Below are positions 39,573 through 49,296 of a stretch of DNA of 64,000 nt, piece after piece. The DNA lies in the NCBI RefSeq assembly GCF_035582795.1, contig NC_134365.1, positions 41,458,135 through 41,522,134 of the forward strand, in the 5' to 3' direction. Under the pieces are notes generated by a model. That model saw nothing but the letters and a program-made list of their open reading frames with translations. It was not told where the DNA came from and searched no databases. This DNA comes from Mycteria americana. Taxonomy: Eukaryota > Chordata > Aves > Ciconiiformes > Ciconiidae. The position numbers and the translations under genes are program-made. The first letter of the stretch is position 1. Each line of letters starts with the position of its first letter.

Positions 39573-39613
39573 AATCTGAAGCTGCTGTGTGCAAATCTGA
39601 AGCTGCTGTGTGC
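39573..39613 (+). repeat. 21-bp-period tandem duplication
   Basis: The 20-mer AATCTGAAGCTGCTGTGTGC occurs twice (39573-39592 and 39594-39613), separated by a single A. The copies are identical, so the duplication is recent or maintained. Confidence 0.9.
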
Positions 39614-42600
39614 CACCCTGAATTTCACAAGCAAGTATGCTATGATATTGCATCTGATCATTCATCTTATCTGAAAGTGGAATTAGTGGGAGTTTACAAT
39701 TATCTAGCTTTACTTCTCATGGAAAGCTGTTGCAAAACTAATGGCACTGAGACACAGGAGCATTTTTCTTGTGGCAAAAATCACACAAGTTCGAGTTTGC
39801 CACTTACATTTTCCAAGATAAGTTTGATGATTACCCTGTAAATGAGCATTGATTATTATTTTTTTTTTCTGTAGATGCCATTACTTTCTATCCCAGAGAG
39901 ATTGTTCTGTCTTCTTGCATAGCTATTATAAATGTATAGCAAACATTTTCGCCGTACATTATTGCTCTTTTCTTAAAAAAGACGCCCTAAAACCCAAAAT
40001 CACAACCTCCCCCCTTCCCCATGGTGCTCTGAATGCCAGCTCCTGACTATTTGTAGTGCAGCCGGAGAGATGGGTGTGCTTTTATAACTGGCTGACCCAC
40101 AAGGTGGCACTAAAGAGAAAAGCGACAACTTGGCTAATAAAAAGTGAAAACCAAAGGCAAAATACCATATGCTGAATCAATATTATTTTAATTAGGAGCA
40201 CGCTTCCTTTATTGTCAGTTAAATTTTATTTTGTGAAAAGCCTTAAAGCTATATAGCAGCAAAGATGGTTCATTGCCCCCATCCCACATCAAAAGTTAAG
40301 TTTTAAAGAGAACGAACGAGACGTAGGTCGTCTACTTATCACAGTTCCAGAATCTCAAGGAGGCTAATTGTGATCAAAATGTAGTTAATTAATTTTCTTC
40401 TCTAAGGAATAACGGAATTCAAATGAACTAAAAGCTGAAATCTTCTTTTCAGTTATTAGTCATGTTGGTAAGAGATACGACACGAGGAATTATTTATCGT
40501 CTGCGATGCGAATGAGTTTTCTACTGGAATGTTTTGATTGCTTAATTTTTATGCCTTTGCTGTTGAGTACTCTGGTCTTATTTCATAAACAAATTATTTG
40601 AAATAATATAGTTCTGTGATCAAGAATTTTATACCAACAAGGGCTAAAGCTTGCCACTTTGATAATGAGTATGAATTCTCACCAAAAACTTCTTAATCAT
40701 GAAACTCCTTTTGAGATTGAAGTTACAAGTGAGTGGTCAGATTAACACTTTTCTAACAAGAAAGCAGCAGCCATGACTGTTCTGTAGACTGCTGATCTGA
40801 AGCTTACAACATAATTAAATAAATTGCATCAGAGTGATTTCTAGACCTTTATAACCAGACTAGCTATAATATTTTTATTTCTTCTGAAATGTGGGCCTAT
40901 GGGAACAGTACTATTAAGGGTCATAGGGAGCAGGAGTTTACTTGCAGAGACAAACTTCAGATAGTACCAATGCATTAAGAAAAAAAAAAATCCTTAAAGC
41001 GGTTCTAAAATATTTTTCTGTGAGGTGAGCAGTATTGCAGAATACCTGGTAGTGTGCTCTGGGACCCACCAAATGATCAGATGTATTGCTAATGTATTTT
41101 GATGTTTCATGCAATTGCAACTTTGCAACCACCCTGGAAATCAAGTGTGACCCATGTGTAGCTTGAAAGACTGGAATCCAGAATGACTAGGGAGGATATT
41201 TTCATATATTTTAAACATTGGTTAAAGTTTAAGTGCTGCTGATGCATTCAGAATAGTTTTATCACTGCAAACAGTTACTATTTAAAAAAAAATAAAATCA
41301 ATAACTGGTATTCTACATTCAAAGACCACATTCAATTGGTTCACATTATTCATGGCGTGAGGAAATAAAAGCGTCTGTTCCTCAGGATCCCAGTAAAAGC
41401 AAACCCAGGCAGATTTTGGCCAAGACGAGCACCGAGGTAAGCACTCCTGCCCATTCAGCTGACCTCCTCTACCCTTTTGTAGCTTATCCCCCCCTGTTTA
41501 GCTCTCCCCTTCAGCACTTTCTCCATTTTAAAGACTAACCCAAAGAAAGGCATGTTTCAGCATGTACCAAAGTGCTTTGTTGGAATCAATTATAAAAACA
41601 CGGCAACCATAAACACATGCTGGCCTTCTTCCTTGTAGTCCTTATTCAGAGAAAGTTTGGGATCAATCAGAATTTGGACCGAGGAATTTCACAGTTATTC
41701 TGTTTGTAGATGTTTTATTGTTTTTACAGGTCATTCTTCTTGAAGGACTGTTGCGGGCTGTATTTCCCTCAGCTTTTGGCCACATTTCTTAAAAAACTGG
41801 CTATTTTATACTTATCCAGGACATTTGGCAAGTCACAGATGCCCGAGGTATTTGATTGGGAAGGTGATGATCAGTGCGTATATCCTTACAATAACTCAGG
41901 GAAGTCCACAAGAGGGTATGACTGGTTATGGTGAAGCTGACGAAATACATTCACATACTCATACAGTGTCTACCGGACACAAAAATGGGCCTGAGGCAGG
42001 TGACGGCAAAGCATGACAAGTGCTCTTGCATAAGGAGGGACTATCTAGCTTAGCGAAATCAGGAGACCCATGAGGGAACACCCATATTCTTTCCTTGTAA
42101 AATGGGAAATGGGATATTGAAAGAAACAAAAGAGCACGGGATGCTTATGTTGCTCTATAAAACACACAAAACTCTGTCTGCATTGACATCCAGTACCAGA
42201 AGTCTGAACACGTACTGTAGAGTTAAATGGACAAAGAGGTTATCCAGAGATTAAAAAAAGTGTTTTAAAATAAATTTTAATGGAAATAAACCCTTGCCTT
42301 GCCCACTATCATGCTCCTTGTGTTTTTCAGTGAAAAGGTGCTGAACTAGCAGGTAAGACGTGATCTAGGTGTGGAAATGTTGGTTCCTAACACAATCTGG
42401 AGTTTCCACAAATTCTTGTTCTCCCCTGAGACTAACTTCGTACCACTAATTGATTCCAATTAGCCAGTTTTAAGTGTAATTATTCAGTGAAAGAAACAAA
42501 CAGTATTATATCTATGCTCTGCACCCCACCACTAACAACATGGCATTATTGAACTTGTGGAATTGAAATGGCTCATGCTTGGAAAAAACACACCTTCAAG

Positions 42601-43663
42601 AAGCTGCGTTTAAAAACACTGAGAGAAAAAAAAACCCTTTGTAAAGAAATTGAAATATACTTTAACTAAAACTTGCTAGTGGAGAATGAGGACACTTGTT
42701 TTCCTTCTAAATTGCTGCTGAAATGAGGAAAAAGAAATGAATGGAAGAAAAAGAAAAATCAGTTGCTGAATAGAAGTGGATAAATATGAAAACAGAACAT
42801 CTGGGGAAAATAATGCCTCTCAGCCACCTAATTTGGAAATTTAAAATATTTAATTCTCATATGAAAGTAGATATTTTTATCCTAAAACTTGAGATAGAAA
42901 ATGGCTTTTGAGCAAAAAATGTGTTATGATTTAGTAGGGTAGTACTGAATAGTTTCAAAAGGATTGAAATAAAAAGGAAGAAAATTCCACAGCAAAGGAT
43001 GGCGATGGTACGATTTCAAAGCACAGGGTGAATGGGAAGCAGCGGGTGGTCGCTGGGGCCTGGTGGTACATAGGCAACGCTCCATTCATGCCTCCTCAGA
43101 TGTTCCCTCCAACTTGAGAGGTGACAAAAAGAGGTGATGATGAGAGGGAAAGGAGAGAGGAGGAGAAGAGGATCCAGATTACTAGGGAGCCTGTCTGTCC
43201 TGTGGTAAACTTCCAGCTTCTCATTAGATAGGACTTTACCCCCAGCATAGTGCAGGACCATGCCCCTTCCTCTTATGTCTGTTCCTTTATAAAAGGAAAA
43301 ATAAAACTTGTCCAAGATGAAGCCGTATCTAGTCATCTGGCCACCTCTAATTATAAACTAAACATAAATAGTGCTTAACGCCACTGGACTCAAGTAAGAA
43401 AGAAGGTCATTTATACAAGTGACATGAGGGTGAAGGAGCAGAGGAGAACGATGGAAGGAAAGTTCCTTTTCTTGGTCTGTTTAAGGCAGCACAAATCACT
43501 GTGTGTCAGCTTGTTTTACAATCCAGTGTTTTGGCTGTTTTGGCTTTTAATTAGAAAGTCTTTCCCTTAGCATTTTTCTTAGCAGCAATTTTTAAACTAA
43601 ACAGAAGGTGTATTCCCCAGTGCCATATGTTAAACCTGACATGTTACTGAAAATGTCTTCTGG

Positions 43664-43700
43664 AAAAAAAAAACCCAAACCAAAACCAACCCCAAACCCA
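43664..43700 (+). repeat. A-run grading into (CCAAA)n microsatellite
   Basis: Ten A residues followed by CCCAAACCAAAACCAACCCC-like units. It is a simple A/C repeat of the same composition as 37,913-37,989. Confidence 0.85.
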
Positions 43701-46700
43701 CTAAATGTAGGACCACTGTCCCAATCCACTCCCTTTGGCCCACTTGAAAGCCTCAAGAGGACACCACGGTCCCCTGTTAGGCAGTGGCATTTCTTTGGGG
43801 AATTAGTCATAACTTGCAAAGCCAACGGAGAATAGGTTGCGAATTTCCCCTTTGCTTCTCTGGCAACCTGTTGTGGCTTGGAAACAGTCATCCCCCAGTT
43901 ATTCCCCCACTTGGTCTTGTAAGTAACAGCCACGTGGAAGCTGGGTCTGTGGGAAGTGAATAGTTCATAATACTTTGAAAGGTCACCTCATTGATGTGTT
44001 TTGACCAACGTGCTAGTAGGCTATGCAGTGTAGTCCGTTTTAGCACTTAAACAGAAGGGATTAAGAGCTATGGGTATCCTTGACTTTGAAGTACGCAAGG
44101 AGAATCCAAGTATGACCACAGAAATGCCTGACTGAGACTGAAAGGGTCAGTGGAGCACTGACTGATGTGGGCTGACGTGGTCTTTTTCCCCTGTAATTCT
44201 TCCCCGTATAAATTCCAATTGTTTCTGGGCTTTGCATAGAAGGACATTTTCTGAGCCCTTTACCATGTTTTTTTTTGTATGAGTGGGGTTAGTATGAGTA
44301 TGGGTTTACAGTCTGTCTGTAAACCTTTGATATACCCAGATGAATGAAGGATGGACCACTCAGGTTAAAAGCAGAAAAAGTTAGGCAGCCTCGGAAAGCT
44401 GTAATGTGCCGATCCCCTGTTTGGATGAACTGTACCCAGCTGCATGATATACAATAAGGTTGCTCATTTATAGAGCTTTTCTTCCAAGACTGTAAAGCAC
44501 CAGTGTGAATACTGAGAGGTGCTTGTGTGCAATCTTAACATAACATAAACCACAGCTTTATGGGGGTCCCTCATCAGCTCTTTGCTGGCCACAGTATAAG
44601 CTGGTATAGAATTGGAAACTGTGCTGTCTGAGGTTTATCCATGTTTCTTCTGATACTTGTCTAGGGAGGGCCATCTCCATAGCAATTCAGTTAAGGTAAG
44701 ACATGCTCTTTTATTTTGTATGAGTAACTGAAACCCTATCCTATAAGCTCATAAAATGTGATTGCATACAAGATGTTGATGGCCTAGGGGAAGTTTTGAA
44801 CAACCGGGAGTCATTATCAGGATTTTGCTGAAAAAATGATCCATGATCTGATGTATTCTCCAACAGTCTTTGCAGAAAGACCATAGGAGTTGCAAGCTTC
44901 AGAGGCAATACCCATGAAAGCCACATCTACGCTTATAGCAGTGGACAAATGAAAAAACAAGAATTTTTCCCAGATGTACACAAATTGTTTCTTGGGAGCC
45001 CCATGCCTTTGTAATTTCTCATCAAAATGGCTATATATAACAATCTGTACACAGAACTACTTGCAGAGAGTAGCATTTGAGACCAAATTAAGAAGTTAAT
45101 ACCTCCCTTGACCTGTATCTGGTCAAGCTACATTTTAGAAACCCATCATTACTAATATGAAGAAGAGGTTAATCTAGTAATGTGCAGTTTTAGAATGATA
45201 GATGAGTCAAGGCACATGAGCTAATTAACACTGTACCTAGCAGCACCTTCTTATCGCAAGTCTCCAGACTGACAAGAATCCCAAGGAGGGGCTGGGGCGG
45301 GGGGAGGCTGCAAACCTCTCAATGTTTCGTTTGAGTAATGGGACCAAAGTTGGAGGTGAGTAAAAACAGCCTTAACTCCTGTCACTCATGCCTTGCTCCA
45401 GTATTTTGACTGTGCTATTTCAACTTGGTTTAAAAGGAATTAGCCTCATGGCTTCTTACTAGCATGCACCTTAAATCTTTTACATACCCTCTCCGATACT
45501 GGCCCTTCAATTTATAGACTAATATTGTCAAAGCTGAGTTGTGTGACTGACTCCCTCAGCTGGTTTTGGAAGATCTCAGCCTGGAGAGCTATGTATTTGG
45601 TATTTGTATATCGAGAAGGCCAGAATGATGCTCCTGTGCTGCCACACGCAGCTGTACATCCCTCTTTAAAAGCGGCAGAGCTGGTTAGCCCAACCGCCTG
45701 GCACTCACCACTTTTCTGAGAAGGCTTCACAAAAACCTTAACCAGTGAAACTTGTAACTATTCAATTGTATTTAATTAAAAATGTGATTAAAAATGAAAA
45801 ATATTTATAAATGACACTCAAACTGTTCCACTGTATTCCAGGCTACTTCTACTCTTGAAGCACATCTTTGCCTGAATGTCTCCCTGCGCTGCTGATGGGA
45901 ACAAACATAACTTAAAAACCATTGCAGAGAGCGAGAGAGGGAAACGCTGCCTATTTTACTAATGCCTGATACTGACAGCCTGCATACAAAATCTTAAAAG
46001 CACTCAGGCAGTTCTTCTGTGCCCACTTTTAAAGGGTTTAATGAAACATATAGAACTGACATTTTAAACCTGGAGCTTTGGATGTTATTTTGCCGTGTCA
46101 GTTTGTTTCTTTTTTTTCCAAATCACATAGCAATAGTTTTCTACCTTTCTGCCTCAAACTTCAGTCAACAAATAATGAAGGCTATTTTCAGATAATAAAA
46201 TGTTTCTGTTCTTTGGCCTGTTATAACAGGTGGGCAGCCAAATAACGCCGCAGTAAATATGTGGCAACCCCAGTTACAGAGCAAAATCTTAGTCCTCGTA
46301 GGACATACAAACACAATTAGCAAGTGTATCACCATACTTCTAATTAAGAATAGTTAAGATTACAAGCCTTTGTTAGACTGCGCTGCAAGATAAAAAACAA
46401 AGGCTCAATTCCTTCCAGGGCAAGCAGACCTATATATAATCCTTATATAGGAATATATAAGGAAATGTAAGAAAACTGGTAAATTCCCTATACTTAAACT
46501 GGTAATCCTTAGACTTAAACTGGTTTGAGTGTCAGTAAATTCGTATTCTGCAACAGCATGCAAAGTCAGATAACATTTCTAGAAGATGTAGTAGATTCAG
46601 GGAAAACAGAGATCAGGCATTCCTTTGGGAAGTAAAATGGCTAATATATCACATTTCATGAAACTCTGCAGATTTGCTTTGCTTATGGAAGAAGTGTAGG

Positions 46701-47725
46701 ACTTGATTTTTATTTTTTTTTCTTTTTTCTTCACTATGGAAAATAAGGCCCTTATTCTTCAAATTGTTATGTAGGCATTTAACTTGACGTACAGCATATA
46801 TTCCTGTAGATTCCACAGGACTGAATGCCGTGGATAAACACACCTGTAACTGCTTACAAGATTGGAGCTAAAGACCTTCAAAAAAGAAAATGAACAGAGA
46901 GAGTTTTTGAAGTATGCAAGCAAAATAAGGGGAATAGGGATGCTTTCAGTCATTGATCTAGAGCCTCGCTGTGCCTATTAATTCTGTGTTTCTGCAGTCC
47001 CTATGTGCAAAAGTTCGGAGGCAGGTGGAAGAAGTGGGCTCAGATTCAGTAATTCAGTTTTCCAGCCTGGGGTTCACTCCGCGAATACTCAAGCCACGTG
47101 TTGGTGTGTTACCGCAGGCAGCATTTAACACATCCCGAAATCCCTCCAACTGAGACGCGGGGTCCAGCACAGGCAGGAGGGCGAGCAGGAGTGAGAAGGC
47201 TGTCCTGGGGCCGTGGACTAACGGCAGGGCGATTTCTGACAGTCCCACCCGACACTTAGAGTGATTTTTCTCGGCATATTAATCCTATGGATTTAACTCG
47301 GGGCATTTATCCTGTTTTCGGCTCCATCCCCTCGTTAGTAGGACAAGGCTATTATCGTCCAAACGCGCAGCCGGCGGCTCTTTATTAAGTCTATGTAAAT
47401 ACGGCACAGTACCGGCGCTCAGTATTTGTGCGGAGAGCACACTCGTACGCGTATAATCCCGGGAAGTCCCGCGGCTCGGAGCCTTTGCAGCCGGGCAGCC
47501 GCCCCGTCCCCGGCGCAGCCCGGCCCTCGCCCACCGCCCGCCCCGGCCGGGGCTCCCGCCACCGCCTCAGCGACCTCCCCCGGAGCCGCCGCGTGTGACA
47601 CACCGGAGAAAAGCCTCCCGCGTCCCCGCGTCCCCCCGCCTCCCGCCCCCGCCCGCTCCCCCGGGGCGCCGCCGTCACCGCCAGCAGCCGGAGCAGCCGC
47701 TGAAGCCGAGGGGCGGCGGGGCTTG

Positions 47726-47772
47726 CCCGCCTCTCCCCCCTTCCCATCCCTTCCCTTCCCTCGCCTCTCTCC
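47726..47772 (+). promoter_or_regulatory. Polypyrimidine (CT) element just upstream of the TATA box
   Basis: Nearly uninterrupted C/T sequence ending within about 10 bp of TATATATA. Such CT elements are known promoter features that can bind single-strand/poly-C or Sp1/MAZ-type factors and can adopt triplex DNA. The activity here is inferred from position only. Confidence 0.5.
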
Positions 47773-47778
47773 GGTGCC

Positions 47779-47786
47779 TATATATA
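47779..47786 (+). promoter_or_regulatory. TATA box, probable TRHDE core promoter
   Basis: TATATATA in an otherwise extremely GC-rich context, which makes a chance match unlikely. It lies about 700 bp upstream of the start codon. The usual spacing predicts transcription starting near 47,808-47,818, in the sequence around 'gggagagcgctctgtacc'. No transcript data are available here, so the exact start is inferred. Confidence 0.6.
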
Positions 47787-48010
47787 GCCGCCTCTGCCCG
47801 AGCCAGCCGGGAGAGCGCTCTGTACCTGCAGGAGACGGAAAAGACAAAATAAGAGCGGAGCCGCGAGGAGTGACTCTCCGGAGCCGGCCCCGCCAGGAGG
47901 AGGAGGAGGAAGAGAAGGACGGGCCCGGCGCCGCTGTCCGGTGCCGCCGCCCCCGGTGCCGGCCGAGCCCCGCGGGGGCGGCCCGACCTGCGCGGCGGCG
48001 CGGGACGCGC

Positions 48011-48109
48011 ATGGCTCGGGCGCTGCCGGGGCCGGGCGCGGAGCCCGACCCCGGCCCCGGCGGCTCGGGGCGCGGGGGGAGGAGAGCTCCCTGCGGGCGG
48101 CGGCGCTAG
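48011..48109 (+). CDS. Upstream ORF 1 in the TRHDE leader (32 codons)
   Basis: ATG at 48011 with G at +4 but C at -3 (intermediate context), ending in TAG at 48107-48109. The predicted peptide is rich in Gly, Pro, Ala and Arg, as any frame would be in this island, so peptide function is doubtful. Its likely role, if translated, is to reduce scanning to the main start. Confidence 0.3.
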   Translation: MARALPGPGAEPDPGPGGSGRGGRRAPCGRRR

Positions 48110-48165
48110 CGGGGGTGCCGGGGCGGCAGAGCCCTCCCCCTGGGTGCTGAGGTGCGCTCGGCGGC

Positions 48166-48174
48166 ATGTGCTGA
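48166..48174 (+). CDS. Upstream ORF 2: minimal ATG-codon-stop
   Basis: ATG TGC TGA. Two-codon uORFs of this kind can stall ribosomes. Whether this one is used depends on the true transcription start. Confidence 0.3.
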   Translation: MC

Positions 48175-48335
48175 AGTGCCCCGCGGAAGCCGCACAAGTT
48201 GCCTGCGCGGCGCGGCCCCGGCGGCCGGACGGCGGGGAGCGCCCGGGGCCGCCGCCGGCTCCTGCCCGACACCGTCCCGTCCCGTCCCCCCGCCCGGGGG
48301 CCGCTCTCCGGCGGGGCTGCCGGCAGCCAGGGGTG

Positions 48336-48356
48336 ATGCGGCTCGTCGGGAAGTGA
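48336..48356 (+). CDS. Upstream ORF 3 (6 codons)
   Basis: ATG CGG CTC GTC GGG AAG TGA, with G at -3 and C at +4. It is a short leader peptide frame of unknown function. Confidence 0.3.
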   Translation: MRLVGK

Positions 48357-48416
48357 GAGGCGGCGCGGCGGCGCGTCCCCCACCGGGCCCAGGGCCCCCC
48401 TGCTTCGGAGCCTCCC

Positions 48417-48479
48417 ATGCCTTCGGGGCCCCCTCGGGGGGCGGCGGCCCCGCGGGAGGCGGGGGCGACGCTGCCGTGA
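48417..48479 (+). CDS. Upstream ORF 4 (20 codons), stop overlaps the TRHDE start
   Basis: ATG at 48417 runs 20 codons to TGA at 48477-48479. The A of this stop is the first base of the TRHDE ATG (TGATG overlap). With C at -3 its context is weak, which would allow leaky scanning to the better ATG at 48479. A ribosome finishing here would be placed at the main start, so reinitiation is possible in principle. The peptide composition (Gly, Ala, Pro, Arg) is not informative. Confidence 0.4.
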   Translation: MPSGPPRGAAAPREAGATLP

Positions 48480-49296
48480 TGGCCCTGGAGGACAAGCGGG
48501 AGAAGCGCCCGCCCGTCACCCCCATGATGATCGAGGAGGAGGCCGCCCTGCGGAACGGCAGCCGGGGGCTGCCGCCGGGCCCCTGGGCCGAGGCGGCGGG
48601 GCCGAGACCCCGCACCACGGAGCGGCACATCGCCGTGCACAAGCGCCTGGTGCTGGGCTTCGCCGTCTCCATCCTGGCGCTGCTGGCGGTGACCATGATC
48701 GCCGTGCTGCTCAGCGTCCGCTTCGAGGAGTGCGGCGCCGCCGCCGACGGCCCGCCGCGGGCCAGCGGCAACGGGAGCCTCTCGGGGGCGGCCCGGCAGC
48801 CGCCCGGCGCGGGGCAGCCCCCCGGCCGGCCGGAGGAGGAGGCGCGGGGCGGGGAGGCGGCGGCGGAGGAGAAGGAGGAGGAGGAGGAGGAGGAGTGGCA
48901 GCGGCGGCGGGAGCTGCCGCCCTGGGCCCGGCCGCGGCTGCCGCGGCACCTGCGGCCGCTGCACTACAACCTGATGCTGAGCGCCTTCATGGAGAACTTC
49001 ACCTTCAGCGGGGAGGTGAACGTGCAGCTGGAGGTGCGCAACGCCAGCCGCTACATCGTGCTGCACGCCCACCGCATGCACATCGAGGCGGTCCGCGTGG
49101 CCGAGGACAAGCTGGCCGGCGGCGTGCGGGTGGCCCGCTCCTTCCTCTACCCGCAGACCCAGGTCTTCGTCGTCGTCCTCAACCGCAGCCTGGAGGTGCA
49201 GAGAAGTTACAACCTCAAGATCATCTACAACGCCCTCATCGAGAACGAGCTGCTGGGCTTCTTCCGCAGCTCCTACGTCCTCCACGGCGAGAGAAG
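48479..49296 (+). CDS. TRHDE: TRHDE exon 1: thyrotropin-releasing-hormone-degrading ectoenzyme, N-terminal part
   Basis: TRHDE is a type II membrane metallopeptidase of family M1 that cleaves the pyroglutamyl-histidyl bond of TRH outside neurons and other cells. This exon encodes residues 1-272 plus two bases of codon 273. The cytosolic tail is about 1-56, with the conserved block PRPRTTERHIAVHKRL near 43-57. The signal-anchor helix is about 57-80 and is followed by RFEEC. Cys85 corresponds to the membrane-proximal Cys reported to link the mammalian homodimer. The stalk (86-150) is low in complexity, with a run of Glu near 131-139. The M1 N-terminal domain starts near 158 (LRPLHYNLML, FTFSGEVNV, FLYPQTQV, YNLKIIYNALIENELLGFF). 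N-glycosylation sequons are NGS98, NFT173, NAS188 and NRS235. I chose ATG 48479 because it is the first in-frame ATG and has G at -3 and +4. ATGs at 48524 and 48527 align better with the usual mammalian start. The donor is AG|GTAG, phase 2. Confidence 0.95.
48862..48896 (+). repeat. (GAG)n trinucleotide run coding for the Glu-rich stalk
   Basis: Repeated GAG/AAG codons give EEKEEEEEEE in the extracellular stalk just before the M1 domain. Trinucleotide runs vary in length by slippage, and a change by whole codons would be tolerated in an unstructured stalk. The mammalian stalk has a shorter acidic stretch at this point. Confidence 0.85.

Larger units (their letters stand above)
31941..47440. 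other. Intergenic upstream of TRHDE, no gene recognised
   Basis: About 15.5 kb of mainly AT-rich unique sequence. A GC-rich islet at 34,740-35,230 has long frames on both strands (34706-35221 plus, non-ATG start; 34784-35170 minus) without recognisable domains. Another moderately GC-rich stretch is 36,130-37,170. A/C-rich microsatellites lie at 37,913-37,989 and 43,664-43,700, and a 21-bp-period duplication at 39,573-39,613. A 9-bp-stem hairpin sits at 44,303-44,325 and an AT palindrome near 46,430-46,460. No clear full-length transposon was recognised. Confidence 0.6.
47810..48478 (+). other. Predicted TRHDE 5' untranslated leader
   Basis: About 670 nt if transcription starts 25-30 bp after the TATA box. 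It is very GC-rich and contains ATG codons at 48011, 48166, 48336 and 48417, each followed by a stop before or at the TRHDE start. This arrangement usually lowers or regulates translation. The TRHDE frame itself stays open upstream to at least 48152 but has no ATG before 48479, so no longer ATG-initiated protein is possible without another exon. Confidence 0.55.

Noticed and set aside
47426-48109. 227-codon plus-strand frame upstream of TRHDE
   Set aside because: It is composition-driven, with only its last 32 codons starting at a real ATG inside the predicted transcript; those are reported as uORF 1.
47675-49285. 536-codon open frame on the minus strand opposite TRHDE exon 1
   Set aside because: It lies in a CpG island where stop codons are rare on both strands. 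The translation is low-complexity Arg/Pro/Gly/Ala with no domain, and the plus-strand frame is clearly TRHDE.
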